Below are positions 34,415 through 42,773 of a DNA stretch of 64,000 bases, piece after piece. The DNA comes from JANLSE01 sp038214135 (GTDB lineage Bacteria; Chloroflexota; Chloroflexia; Chloroflexales; Roseiflexaceae): contig JBBQSD010000011.1 in NCBI GenBank assembly GCA_038214135.1, forward strand, positions 15,534-79,533. Direction: 5' to 3'. Made by a program: the position numbers and the translations under genes. Every line of letters starts with the position of its first letter. Within the stretch, counting starts at the first letter, position 1. The notes below the pieces were generated by a model that worked only from the letters and a program-made list of their open reading frames with translations, had not been told where the DNA came from and searched no databases.

Positions 34415-36010
34415 TTATGCAGACGCGGTCACACTCCGTGGATCGCGGGGTGTTACCGGGCGGGGTGGGAAGGTTGGTTGGCGGCGGCGTGGCGTGCGTG
34501 CGGCCAGCACCGATTCGCGGATCGGGCGGCGTTCGACGCTTGCAGGAACTTCTGGACGTGGCGCAGGAACTGGCTCGATGGCCTCGCCCTGCGGGTAGCC
34601 AAGCAGATTCATGATCGTTTCCAGGTTCTGTGGTGCAATCTCGCGAACAACCAGCGCATCGTCATCTTGCTCGATCACAATCCGGCGCATCTCGGGTGTC
34701 AGGCAGTGATGCGCGCCGCCACGCCCGGAAATCATCTGCTGGTAGGCTCCAACTCCAAAGAAGGCCAGTACATATGGTTCTGCTTCCAGATCCGTTTCCG
34801 GTAGCATCAGCGCTGGCTGGCCAGATCGTGGGAAGAAATCGTCCGAATCGCAGGTATAGCGCCCGCCCAATCGAGCAGGCACAACCTCACGCTCCCAGCC
34901 CTCCAGCGGCAGGATCACAAACTGCTGCTCCTCCACGATCAGAATATCTGGCAGTGTGACCATCAGGCTGCCATTCAGCAGCATCCAATCGGGTGCAGCA
35001 CCCTGGCCGCGTTTGACCGAGCCAACTTCCATCAGGAAGACACTATGCGATGCTGTGCTATAGCGCCCAAATTCACCAACAATCGTTGGCTGTGGGATCT
35101 GACGAATTGCACAGGCTGCGGCAGTCAGGCGCATCAGCCGCTCCAGAAACCCTGCGTAATCGAATGCAAAGTCGATGGTATAGGCCGAGGTTGGCATTCC
35201 ACCGCCAAAATTGAACATATGTAAACTCGGAGCCAGGGCATGCAGCGCAGCATATTCTGCCACCGAATGCTGCAAACGCGCCTCCCAGGCAATTGCATCC
35301 TCGATCTGCGAGCCAACCATCGCGTGGTATAGCACAATCTGGTGCTGGGTTCCCGCCAGTTGCTGCGCGATCCGCCCGATTTCAGCCTGAGTCAGGCCGA
35401 AACGCTCCCCGCCGGGGTGGCCTGGATCAATAACATCCGGGGCGAAGCGAGCACGCACGCCAAATTTCCATGGCCCGGCATAGCGCGTCAGAAACTGCTC
35501 CAGCTCCTCTGAGTCATCCAGAATCGGCACCAGATTCTCGAAGCCAGCTCGCCTGAGTGCGACAATCGCATCGATATAGGCACGATCCTTGGAACCATTA
35601 CAGAAGATAGAGCGATCACTGGGGATTGTGCCCTGCCGCCACAGGTGATGGGCGATCACCACATCAGACGCTGCCGAGGTTTCGTGGTGCGCACCTGCGT
35701 TGAGAGCCGTCCGAACGACCTCTTCCGCAAAATTCGCCTTGGTTGCATAGGCATAGAGAAACTGGCCGGTATAGCCACTGCGCTCACGCGCTTCGGTGGC
35801 CCAGCCATGCATGCGATCAATCTGAGTTGTAATCAGCGGACAGTACGCGACTTCCAATGGAGCGCCATAGCGAGCAACCAACGCATTCAGATCAACCCGA
35901 TTGCCAAGCAGCAAATGCCCCGCCTGCCGCGAGACAAAATCGGTAATAATCCCATCGCCAGTAATGCCGTAACGATCCTGCAGATAGCCGGAGTAAGTCT
36001 GCTTGTTCAA
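34415..36010 (-). CDS. PLP-dependent decarboxylase, fold type III (ornithine/arginine/diaminopimelate class)
   Basis: 531 residues. N-terminal barrel with the PLP lysine in FLYAYATKANFAEEV, HETSAASDVVIAH, the glycine loop MFNFGGGMPTSAY and VGEFGRYSTASHSVFL; C-terminal barrel with the substrate-site GGRYTCDSDDFFPRSG (C-D-S-x-D). Overall it resembles biosynthetic arginine decarboxylase-like enzymes, but is shorter than SpeA (about 630) and has a basic/proline tail (PAPRPEVPASVERRPIRESV). It starts with TTG at 36010, nine bases after GAGGAAGGG; the frame is open upstream to 36505 but that region is a leader, not coding. Polyamine synthesis is the likely role; diaminopimelate is an alternative substrate. 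Confidence 0.82.
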   Translation of the reverse strand: MNKQTYSGYLQDRYGITGDGIITDFVSRQAGHLLLGNRVDLNALVARYGAPLEVAYCPLITTQIDRMHGWATEARERSGYTGQFLYAYATKANFAEEVVRTALNAGAHHETSAASDVVIAHHLWRQGTIPSDRSIFCNGSKDRAYIDAIVALRRAGFENLVPILDDSEELEQFLTRYAGPWKFGVRARFAPDVIDPGHPGGERFGLTQAEIGRIAQQLAGTQHQIVLYHAMVGSQIEDAIAWEARLQHSVAEYAALHALAPSLHMFNFGGGMPTSAYTIDFAFDYAGFLERLMRLTAAACAIRQIPQPTIVGEFGRYSTASHSVFLMEVGSVKRGQGAAPDWMLLNGSLMVTLPDILIVEEQQFVILPLEGWEREVVPARLGGRYTCDSDDFFPRSGQPALMLPETDLEAEPYVLAFFGVGAYQQMISGRGGAHHCLTPEMRRIVIEQDDDALVVREIAPQNLETIMNLLGYPQGEAIEPVPAPRPEVPASVERRPIRESVLAARTPRRRQPTFPPRPVTPRDPRSVTASA

Positions 36011-36210
36011 TGTTGGTGACCCTTCCTCTTGGTACGAAACTGCGGAAACACGATGCGAACATACACAATGAATTTCGGCCAACGGTACGCGCACGAGCGC
36101 AACAAGATACGCACGTTGCCATTGCTGGCAGCGCATATATCGAGCTTGTGCAGCGGACTGTGTCGTCCACCGCGATCCGGATGGAGTGGCAGTTTCGGAG
36201 AGGAGGGCAT
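36007..36210 (-). CDS. Possible upstream ORF overlapping the decarboxylase start
   Basis: A 67-codon frame begins with ATG at 36210, directly after the T-run of the terminator hairpin, and ends with TGA at 36009-36007, overlapping the TTG start of the decarboxylase (TTGA). The peptide is rich in Arg, Lys and His and has no family. If translated it would couple to the decarboxylase. Weak support. Confidence 0.25.
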   Translation of the reverse strand: MPSSPKLPLHPDRGGRHSPLHKLDICAASNGNVRILLRSCAYRWPKFIVYVRIVFPQFRTKRKGHQH

Positions 36211-36211
36211 G

Positions 36212-36240
36212 AAAAACCCTCACACCAGGTGGTGCGAGGG
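36212..36240 (-). terminator. Intrinsic terminator in the leader
   Basis: On the minus strand CCCTCGCACC (36240-36231), loop ACCT, GGTGTGAGGG (36226-36217), then TTTTT (36216-36212). Ten base pairs with one G-U and a five-T run: a textbook terminator placed 200 nt before the decarboxylase start. Confidence 0.85.
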
Positions 36241-36263
36241 CGCAGGCGCATTGAGAAGACCCA

Positions 36264-36365
36264 CTATGGGTGACGTAGAGCGGCAAGCGCCAACGAACCA
36301 GCCCAATGCCCGAAACGAGCATCGCATGCCTGATCGCGGCAAAGTAAGTTGGCCTTACCGTCCAT
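36264..36365 (-). CDS. Candidate leader peptide 2
   Basis: 33 codons, MDGKANLLCRDQACDARFGH onward, ending CCA TAG 24 bp before the terminator stem. GAGGGG lies only two bases upstream of the ATG, so the RBS spacing is poor. Confidence 0.2.
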   Translation of the reverse strand: MDGKANLLCRDQACDARFGHWAGSLALAALRHP

Positions 36366-36372
36366 AACCCCT

Positions 36373-36489
36373 CTAAGAATACTCTACCGGAGCACCGACC
36401 TGGGCAGCTGTCAATGGCCGCGCCTGGTGACGCACGTCGACTGGAACAATATTGTTGGGCAGCCGCGCGCCGGAGAGCTCGAATGTCAT
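36373..36489 (-). CDS. Candidate leader peptide 1
   Basis: 38 codons beginning MTFELSGARLPNNIVPVDVR and ending in TAG, located 19 nt after the predicted transcription start. Codon composition resembles real genes of the window (C/G at third positions), but the RBS is weak. It may be a real small protein or leader peptide. Confidence 0.35.
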   Translation of the reverse strand: MTFELSGARLPNNIVPVDVRHQARPLTAAQVGAPVEYS

Positions 36490-36514
36490 TGGTGAAATAC
36501 ATCACCAGCCTTAT

Positions 36515-36542
36515 ATTATAAGGCTTTTTTCCTGATTGTCAA
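36515..36542 (-). promoter_or_regulatory. Consensus sigma-70 promoter of the decarboxylase leader
   Basis: Minus strand TTGACA (36542-36537), 16-base spacer, TATAAT (36520-36515): both boxes match consensus exactly. The -10 box is within a small inverted repeat GCCTTATAATATAAGGC (36505-36525), a potential operator. Confidence 0.85.
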
Positions 36543-36718
36543 GTGACAATCCTTGATATTCTAGGCTTACGTGATGTGTTTGGGCGAAGCCTCCGAACTC
36601 CCTGTAACGTCTTTGGGCGAAGCCTCAATGATATGGTATATTTGTGCTATTGAATGCAGAACAGGATGTGCCTAGAGTTTTGGCGGTTTGCGTCAAGCAC
36701 ACGATGGGGAGTAACGAA

Positions 36719-38335
36719 ATGCCGCCACACACACGTACCCGTTTGGGAGTCGTTACGAGTGGCTCATTGATCGAAGGGCTAGCTGCGCGCTTGGAGGGTC
36801 GTGGGAGCGTTGAGGATATGCGCGTTGGCAAGTTTGTGGTCATTCAGGGCGAGAAACACGAATTCTTCTCCATGATCACGGATGTACTATTGGAAGCCAC
36901 CAACCAGAAGGTGCTCTCCGATCCACCAAATGGCGATCCATTCTTTCATGAAGTATTGGCCGGTACATCAACATATGGTGCGATTGCGCTCAAGCCGATG
37001 CTCATGCTGCCCCATGATCTGAAGGAAGGCCTGCTGCCTCCTAAGACGGTTCCACGCCATTTTGCGCCTGTGCTGGAGGCCGATGAAGGCGATTTCAAAC
37101 GGGTGTTTGGCGGCGAGGATGCAACCCACTTCGAGATTGGTCGGCCACTCGACATGGACGTGCCAGTCTGTTTAGATTTACATAAAATAGTTGAACGTTC
37201 CAATGGTATTTTCGGGAAGAGCGGCACTGGCAAGAGCTTCCTGACGCGCCTGCTGCTCTGTGGCACAATCAAGGCCGATGTTGCATCAAACCTGATTTTC
37301 GACATGCACAATGAATATGGGCATTCGGCTACTTCCGAGAGGGGCACCTTTGTGAAGGGTTTGCGCCAACTCTTTGGCGCACGAGTGCTTGTCTATTCGC
37401 TTGATCCAGCATCATCGCGCAATCGCGGCGTGAGTGTGGATGAAGAGATCATTATTGGCCTGGATCAGATCGAAGTTGCCGATATCGAATTGCTCAAGGA
37501 AGAGCTAAACCTGAATCCGACAGCGGCTGAATCGGCCTATCTGCTTGTTGATCGCTTCAAAGATTCATGGCTCAAGGCATTGTTGAAGATGAGCACCGAT
37601 GAGTTGCGTGAGTTTGCAGAAAGTGTTGGCGGCCATGCTGGTGCGATCAGCGCCCTCAAGCGCAAGCTCGAACAGATCCAGCGTAAATCGTTTGTGCGCG
37701 AGAGTGTGCCATCATCGGCAATCGACAGAATGATCAATGCACTTGAGCGTGGGCAGCATATTGTGCTTGAGTTTGGGCAGCATAACGACATGCTATCGTA
37801 TATGTTAGTATCCAATATCATTACTCGGCGGATCTACCGGCGTTGGGTTGAGCAGACGGAACGATTTTTGCGTACCCAGGAACCAAGCGATAAGCCACGT
37901 CAGTTGATGATCACGATTGAGGAAGCACATAAATTTCTGAATGATTCGGCATCGGGCACGACGATTTTCGGCACAATTGCTCGTGAACTACGCAAGTATA
38001 GCGTCACGCTGCTGGTTGTCGATCAGCGCCCATCATCGATAAGTTCTGAGGTGATGAGCCAGTTAGGCACCCGTGTGACGGCCCTGCTCAATGATGAGAA
38101 GGATATTGATGCTGTGTTTACGGGAGTTGGCGGGAGTAGTAGCCTGCGCACAGTGCTTTCCAGCCTCGATAGCAAGCAGCAGGCGCTGGTGATTGGGCAT
38201 GCGGTACCGATGCCGGTGGTGATTCGGACGCGAGCCTATGATGAAATATTCTATGCTGCAATGGGTGAGCGGCCATCGACAATCGAAGAACGACGCAAAT
38301 CGTATGCTGAGGCCGATGAATTGTTCCCCGAATGA
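36719..38335 (+). CDS. HerA-like ATP-binding translocase (DUF87)
   Basis: 538 residues. N-terminal beta domain (about 1-150, RTRLGVVTSGSLIEGLAARL, KFVVIQGEKHEFFSMITDV; HAS-barrel-like), then a FtsK/HerA RecA-type motor: Walker A FGKSGTGKSFLTRLLL, a central helical insertion, Walker B LMITIEEAHKFLND, the sensor-like LLVVDQRPSSISSEVMSQLG and a C-terminal arginine-finger region. HerA hexamers work with the nuclease NurA in end resection or with other effectors in defence; no NurA or nuclease gene is adjacent here. GGGGAG lies seven bases before the ATG at 36719. The phosphatase gene follows after 7 bp. Confidence 0.88.
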   Translation: MPPHTRTRLGVVTSGSLIEGLAARLEGRGSVEDMRVGKFVVIQGEKHEFFSMITDVLLEATNQKVLSDPPNGDPFFHEVLAGTSTYGAIALKPMLMLPHDLKEGLLPPKTVPRHFAPVLEADEGDFKRVFGGEDATHFEIGRPLDMDVPVCLDLHKIVERSNGIFGKSGTGKSFLTRLLLCGTIKADVASNLIFDMHNEYGHSATSERGTFVKGLRQLFGARVLVYSLDPASSRNRGVSVDEEIIIGLDQIEVADIELLKEELNLNPTAAESAYLLVDRFKDSWLKALLKMSTDELREFAESVGGHAGAISALKRKLEQIQRKSFVRESVPSSAIDRMINALERGQHIVLEFGQHNDMLSYMLVSNIITRRIYRRWVEQTERFLRTQEPSDKPRQLMITIEEAHKFLNDSASGTTIFGTIARELRKYSVTLLVVDQRPSSISSEVMSQLGTRVTALLNDEKDIDAVFTGVGGSSSLRTVLSSLDSKQQALVIGHAVPMPVVIRTRAYDEIFYAAMGERPSTIEERRKSYAEADELFPE

Positions 38336-38342
38336 GGAGTCT

Positions 38343-38984
38343 ATGCGACTTATTGTTGTTCGACATGGTGAGAGTGAGTGGAATCGAATCGGGCGCTATC
38401 AGGGTCAGGCCGATGCACCACTATCGGAATTGGGCATAAATCAGGCTGAGGCATTGGCAACCCGATTGAAGCGCGAGTCATTCGATGTAATTTTCAGCAG
38501 CCCATTGCAGCGAGCGGCTCGAACGGCAGAGGCAATTGCTCGCTATCATCCCGATGTGCCCTTTGTTCGTGAGCCAGCGCTGATGGAGATTCATCACGGC
38601 GATTGGCAGGGGCTGTATAGCGCAGATGTACAGGCTCAGTATGCCCATGGCCTGCGTGAATGGCGCCAGCATCCCACCCGCTCGCAGTTTCCAAATGGCG
38701 AAAGCTTCAGCAACATCCTCAAACGAGTACTCGATTTCAAACAGCGCCTGCTGCAGGAACATACAGATCGAACGGTGCTCGTATCAACTCATGATGTGGT
38801 CGTCAAAATCCTGGTGGCGGATGCGCTGGGTATGAATATGGATCGCATCAATGGCATCTGGGTGACGAATGCGAGTATTAGTGTGATTGAATATGGCGAT
38901 GATCTGCCATACCTTGTGAGCCTGAGTGAAGCCTGCCACCTCGGGCGGCTTGAGTCGGCCCGCGAAAATCAGAAGGCGCTCTAA
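38343..38984 (+). CDS. Histidine phosphatase / phosphoglycerate-mutase-like protein
   Basis: 213 residues. Phospho-histidine motif LIVVRHGESEWNRIGRYQGQ at the N-terminus, IFSSPLQRAARTAEAIA, EIHHGDWQGLYSADV with the proton-donor Glu region, and the second His in TVLVSTHDVVVKILV. These are the residues of the RHG superfamily; the fold is shared by cofactor-dependent mutases, alpha-ribazole phosphatases and broad-specificity phosphatases, so the substrate is open. GAGGAG lies three bases before the ATG. It is co-transcribed with the HerA-like gene. Confidence 0.9.
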   Translation: MRLIVVRHGESEWNRIGRYQGQADAPLSELGINQAEALATRLKRESFDVIFSSPLQRAARTAEAIARYHPDVPFVREPALMEIHHGDWQGLYSADVQAQYAHGLREWRQHPTRSQFPNGESFSNILKRVLDFKQRLLQEHTDRTVLVSTHDVVVKILVADALGMNMDRINGIWVTNASISVIEYGDDLPYLVSLSEACHLGRLESARENQKAL

Positions 38985-39066
38985 TTAGATTGCATAGTGA
39001 GCATGGTATACTGTCCATATATCTTTGCAAAAAGTGTGCAACGAAGGTGTGCAGAGTTTGTGATTA

Positions 39067-39094
39067 TTGACTCTAGCATAATTTGTGATATATT
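39067..39094 (+). promoter_or_regulatory. Sigma-70 promoter of the polyprenyl synthase gene
   Basis: TTGACT (39067-39072), 16-base spacer, TATATT (39089-39094). Predicted start near 39101, about 40 nt before the ATG. Confidence 0.65.
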
Positions 39095-39141
39095 GAACAA
39101 GTGCAACGAGCGAGCCGCAATGCGCGGAAGGGCGCACACCA

Positions 39142-40185
39142 ATGGCATTACCTTCTATGTATACTGAGACGACCGTGCAGCGCAAAAATGAAACCACTGT
39201 GCGCATGCATCCAATGAGTTTGAACGAAATTCTCCAACGCGCCGATATCGTCGATGATCTCACGTCGATTGAACGGTTGCTGCTCGAACGCACACGGTCT
39301 ACTTCTGCGCTGCTTTCTGCTTCTGGCTCCTACACGATTGCCGCTGGTGGAAAACGGCTGCGCGCCACATTGGTATTGCTTTCTGCGCGCCTTGGCGAAT
39401 ATGATTTTGATCGAGCCAGCCATCCGGCTATAGCTGTTGAACTGTTGCACACTGCCTCCTTGATCCATGATGATCTTGTCGATAATGCTGGGCAGCGACG
39501 GGGCCGTACAACGGTTCATTCGCGCTGGGATAAAGATGTTGCGCTGATGCTTGGCGATTACCTGTTTGCGTTAGCGGCAAATGAATTGGCCGATGAGCCT
39601 GATCCACGAATTATTCGGTTCTATGTGAGTGCTGCACAAACAATGGTTGAGGGCGAACTGAGCCCTGTTACTCAGCTTGAGCCGCTTGATATTGCCCTTG
39701 GGCAGTACTTTCGCAAGATCGGCGCGAAGACGGCGGTGCTGTTTGAGGCGGCGTGTAAATCGGGGATTGCCGTTACTGGCGGTACTCCTGAGCAGGTTGA
39801 AGCATTGGGTCGTTTTGGCCATGATCTTGGGCTTGCCTTCCAGATTATTGATGATGTGCTTGATTTTGTTGGTGACGAAATCGTTCTTGGCAAGCCGGCT
39901 GGTAATGATCTGCGCGAAGGCACATTAACACTGCCATTGATCTATGCCGTCTCCAATAGTACAACACCGATTCTGCATGAACTTGCCCGAACAGCTCGCC
40001 CCGATCCAGTACGCGTCCCACAGATTATTGCAGCAGTACGAGCGGCTGGTGGCGATGCAAGCGCCATGCGTGAGGCCCGCAATCTGATTGAACGGGCCAA
40101 AAGCCACCTGTCGATCTTTCCTCCCTCTGCGACGCGCCGCACCCTCTCTGAACTTGGCGAGTTTGTCCTCAATCGCCAGCAATAA
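39142..40185 (+). CDS. Polyprenyl diphosphate synthase (trans, long-chain)
   Basis: 347 residues. First Asp-rich motif ASLIHDDLVDNAGQRRG (D-D-x-x-D), second LAFQIIDDVLDFVGDE, the GKRLRATLVLLSA diphosphate-binding segment and ALMLGDYLFALAANEL. These are the hallmarks of octaprenyl/heptaprenyl/solanesyl-type synthases that extend farnesyl or geranylgeranyl diphosphate. Product length cannot be read reliably; menaquinone or carotenoid precursors are likely uses. The N-terminus (MALPSMYTETTVQRKNETTV) is longer than usual, and MSLNEILQRADIVDDL is a possible internal start. Confidence 0.93.
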   Translation: MALPSMYTETTVQRKNETTVRMHPMSLNEILQRADIVDDLTSIERLLLERTRSTSALLSASGSYTIAAGGKRLRATLVLLSARLGEYDFDRASHPAIAVELLHTASLIHDDLVDNAGQRRGRTTVHSRWDKDVALMLGDYLFALAANELADEPDPRIIRFYVSAAQTMVEGELSPVTQLEPLDIALGQYFRKIGAKTAVLFEAACKSGIAVTGGTPEQVEALGRFGHDLGLAFQIIDDVLDFVGDEIVLGKPAGNDLREGTLTLPLIYAVSNSTTPILHELARTARPDPVRVPQIIAAVRAAGGDASAMREARNLIERAKSHLSIFPPSATRRTLSELGEFVLNRQQ

Positions 40186-40519
40186 CCCAGGAAACGCGGA
40201 ACAACGGAGCAACGGAACAGTTTCTCGGTTCCTGGTTCTTGGTGCTCGAGTTTGCTCTCTTATTCCTCGCATTCTTGTTCTCTCGGGTTCTTGTTCGCTT
40301 GTTCGTTCGCTGGCTGGCTCCCAATTTGAAATTCTGACTCCTGACTCCTGACTCCTGAATGCTCCCGCACAATAACAAAATCTATACCAAAATATACATC
40401 CATATTCTGCAAAGCTTTCGTACATATCTCATGACGCCTATGTATGTACAGGTATATGCTAAATAGCCCTTCTTCTATGTATTGTATTCCTTGGATCATA
40501 CCCATCACGGAGTATTGCG
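40186..40519. other. 334-bp spacer with dispersed repeats
   Basis: Holds a CT-rich stretch of TTCTTGTTC-like units (about 40218-40318), a TCTGACTCCTGACTCCTGA repeat (40332-40360) and an AT-richer part containing the inverted repeat GTACATA (40420-40426) and TATGTAC (40443-40449) ahead of the sigma factor gene. No gene seen. Confidence 0.55.
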
Positions 40520-41557
40520 ATGAACGAGCGACGCCGCACTGTTACTCTTCGGCATGACGAGGACGCAGAGACGTCTGAGCCAGGTATTCCGATCTGGAAT
40601 ATTGAGCCGAGCGAGATTGCTGAGGAACCCCAGGAGCGTGGAAGTTCATCTGCAGAAGATTCTGTCCAGCTCTACTTGCGTGAGATCGGTTCCGTGCCAC
40701 TCCTGAATGCCGAAGATGAGGTTCGATTATCGCAGGCGATTGAGCGTGGCCATGAGGCGCAACAATCCCTCAAATCGACTGAGAGCTTGCTTCGTGGCGA
40801 GCGATTTGGCCTAGAGCGCGCTGTGGTAGCTGGCGATGATGCGCGTCGGCAGCTTATTCAGGCCAATCTGCGGCTTGTTGTGAGCATTGCCAAGAAGTAT
40901 GTGAGCGGGCCGCTTTCGCTGATGGATCTTGTGCAGGAGGGCAATATTGGCCTCATGCGTGCGGTTGAAAAGTTCGATTACACCAAGGGTCATCGCTTTT
41001 CAACCTATGCCACATGGTGGATTCGCCAGGCTATCACCCGTGCGATTGCTGAACAGAGCCGAGTTATTCGGTTGCCAGTGCATCTGAGCGATGCGATTGG
41101 CCAGCTTCGGCGGGCAACTCGCCAGTTAGAACAATCGCTAGGGCGTGAGCCGAGTGTTGAGGAGATCGCATGTGCGCTTGGCTTACCTGAACGCAAGATT
41201 CGCCAATTGTTACAAGTTTCGGCGCAGCCCCTCTCGCTCGAACAGCCGATTGGGAGTGAGGGCGAGGGCTTTGTTGGTGATATGATCGCCTCCGATGTGA
41301 CTGATGCACCGCTTGAGATTGCGGCCCAACGGATGCTCGAACAGGATCTGGCTGAAGCATTGCGGCAATTGCCCGAACGTGAGCGAACGGTACTACAGTT
41401 ACGCTATGGGCTCGCCGATGGCCGCAGGCGCACGCTGGAGGAAGTGGGGGTTACGTTTGGCATCACCCGCGAACGTACTCGCCAGATTGAAGCTGAGGCG
41501 TTACGGCACCTACGTGGCCCAACAGTTGGCAGCCGGTTGCATGCATATCTGGAGTAG
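40520..41557 (+). CDS. RNA polymerase sigma factor, sigma-70 group 1/2
   Basis: 345 residues. Region 1.2 DSVQLYLREIGSVPLLNAED, region 2 IQANLRLVVSIAKKYVSGP and LMDLVQEGNIGLMRAVEKFD, region 2.4 FSTYATWWIRQAITRAI, region 3 LPVHLSDAIGQLRRATRQLE, and region 4 with LPERERTVLQLRYGLADG and TFGITRERTRQIEAEALRHL. No region 1.1 and a short non-conserved spacer. It could be the primary sigma or a group-2 paralogue; Chloroflexia usually carry several. GGAG lies seven bases before the ATG. The 5' spacer has a 7-bp inverted repeat that may be a regulatory site. Confidence 0.94.
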   Translation: MNERRRTVTLRHDEDAETSEPGIPIWNIEPSEIAEEPQERGSSSAEDSVQLYLREIGSVPLLNAEDEVRLSQAIERGHEAQQSLKSTESLLRGERFGLERAVVAGDDARRQLIQANLRLVVSIAKKYVSGPLSLMDLVQEGNIGLMRAVEKFDYTKGHRFSTYATWWIRQAITRAIAEQSRVIRLPVHLSDAIGQLRRATRQLEQSLGREPSVEEIACALGLPERKIRQLLQVSAQPLSLEQPIGSEGEGFVGDMIASDVTDAPLEIAAQRMLEQDLAEALRQLPERERTVLQLRYGLADGRRRTLEEVGVTFGITRERTRQIEAEALRHLRGPTVGSRLHAYLE

Positions 41558-41606
41558 AGTATAGCTTTCAGGATGCCCTCGCCCTTCCCATTTTAGGAGT
41601 ACGTAG

Positions 41607-41656
41607 GGGCGCAGCAGCAGATGCGAGCGCGTCTCAAGTATCAAGCTGCTGCGCCC
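41607..41656. terminator. Convergent-gene hairpin
   Basis: Perfect 12-bp arms GGGCGCAGCAGC (41607-41618) and GCTGCTGCGCCC (41645-41656) with a 26-base loop, midway between the convergent sigma factor and sucD genes. A bidirectional terminator is likely although no long T-run is present. Confidence 0.55.
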
Positions 41657-41665
41657 ACACTATCG

Positions 41666-42541
41666 TTACGAGAGGCTTTCCTTCACCAGCAGGGCAATAT
41701 CGGTGGGTAGTTTGGCGATTTTTACGCCCACGGCCGCGAGTGCGGCCATCTTCTCCTGGGCTGTCCCCTCGCCACCCGAGATGATTGCACCAGCGTGGCC
41801 CATGCGTCGTCCTGGCGGGGCTGTCTGTCCAGCAATAAAACTCACGACTGGCTTGGTCACATGAGCTTTGATATAATCGGCGGCATCAATCTCGGCCCGC
41901 CCACCAATTTCGCCAATCAACACAATCGCCTTGGTCTGGTCATCGGCCTGAAACAGTTCGAGCACATCCACAAATGATGTACCGATAATTGGATCGCCGC
42001 CAATACCAACGATCGAACTCTGGCCGAGTCCAAGGCGTGTGAGCGCATCAACAGCCTCATAGGTCAGCGTGCCACTCTTCGATACAACACCAACCGGGCC
42101 AGGGGTCGCAATATTGCCTGGAATGATGCCAACCTTGGCTTGGCCAGGGGTTAACAGGCCGGGGCAATTCGGGCCAATCAGCCGGGCAGCATATTCTTGG
42201 ACATAGGCATAGGTGCTGACCATATCGTTGGCTGGGATGCCCTCGGTGATACAGACGATCAGCGCGATACCGGCACCAGCGGCCTCACGAATGGCATCGG
42301 GGGCGAAGGGCGCTGGCACATAGATAATCGATGTATTGGCACCAGCCTGCTCAACCGCCTGCAGGACGGTGTCGAAGACCGGGATTGTGCCATCGATTGC
42401 TTTCTGGCCACCACGGCCAGGAACGACACCAGCCACGACCTGTGTTCCATAGGCGATCATCTGGCGGGTATGAAACTCGCCCTCGCGCCCAGTAATGCCC
42501 TGCACCACCAGGCGGGTATTGTTATCGACCAGGATGCTCAA
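41666..42541 (-). CDS. sucD: Succinate-CoA ligase alpha subunit
   Basis: 291 residues. NNTRLVVQGITGREGEFHTR is the N-terminal CoA-binding segment; IPVFDTVLQAVEQAGANTSI, CPGLLTPGQAKVGIIPG and MGHAGAIISGGEGTAQEK (with the phosphohistidine) are diagnostic. The TTG at 42541 is the correct start: GGAGG lies five bases upstream and the family begins with S-I-L-x-D-x-x-T-x-x-x-x-Q-G. A frame-compatible TTG five codons earlier lacks an RBS. The beta subunit sucC is not adjacent. Confidence 0.95.
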   Translation of the reverse strand: MSILVDNNTRLVVQGITGREGEFHTRQMIAYGTQVVAGVVPGRGGQKAIDGTIPVFDTVLQAVEQAGANTSIIYVPAPFAPDAIREAAGAGIALIVCITEGIPANDMVSTYAYVQEYAARLIGPNCPGLLTPGQAKVGIIPGNIATPGPVGVVSKSGTLTYEAVDALTRLGLGQSSIVGIGGDPIIGTSFVDVLELFQADDQTKAIVLIGEIGGRAEIDAADYIKAHVTKPVVSFIAGQTAPPGRRMGHAGAIISGGEGTAQEKMAALAAVGVKIAKLPTDIALLVKESLS

Positions 42542-42673
42542 ACCTGCCTCCTTCAATTCTTTTGTTCGTGTCTATCCTACCACAGCCTACCGATATGAGC
42601 ATTCTAATGTGCGTCGTTGTGCTTTGGGTGGGGTCTGCCATGCGTCTACGCGTATCGGCTGACCTATCGTGGC

Positions 42674-42751
42674 GGGCGATTCACGAATCGCCCCTACCCT
42701 GACGCCAAATGTATCGCACCCACATCCTAGCGGGCGATTCACGAATCGCTC
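42674..42751. repeat. Duplicated GGGCGATTCACGAATCGCCC unit
   Basis: GGGCGATTC-AC-GAATCGCCC at 42674-42693 and a copy at 42732-42751 (last arm slightly changed), each followed by a CTGACGCCAAATGTATC tract and CCACATCCTAGCG. The spacer between sucD and yggS has thus been partly duplicated. Confidence 0.85.
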
Positions 42752-42773
42752 TGACGCCAAATGTATCCACATC

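Larger units (their letters stand above)
36011..36508 (-). promoter_or_regulatory. About 500-nt mRNA leader of the decarboxylase
   Basis: From the predicted start near 36508 to the TTG at 36010. It includes two candidate short ORFs (36373-36489 and 36264-36365), an intrinsic terminator (36212-36240) and a third ORF overlapping the decarboxylase start. This order suggests attenuation by an upstream peptide or metabolite. No T-box (GGTGG-ACCGCG) or known riboswitch motif is visible. Confidence 0.5.

Noticed and set aside
36011..36505. N-terminal extension of the decarboxylase to 696 residues
   Set aside because: The translated extension has no family similarity and runs through a terminator hairpin; the TTG at 36010 with GAGGAAGGG is the better start.
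36011..36508. T-box or known riboswitch upstream of the decarboxylase
   Set aside because: No conserved T-box sequence or recognised aptamer core could be found by eye; only a terminator and small ORFs are visible.
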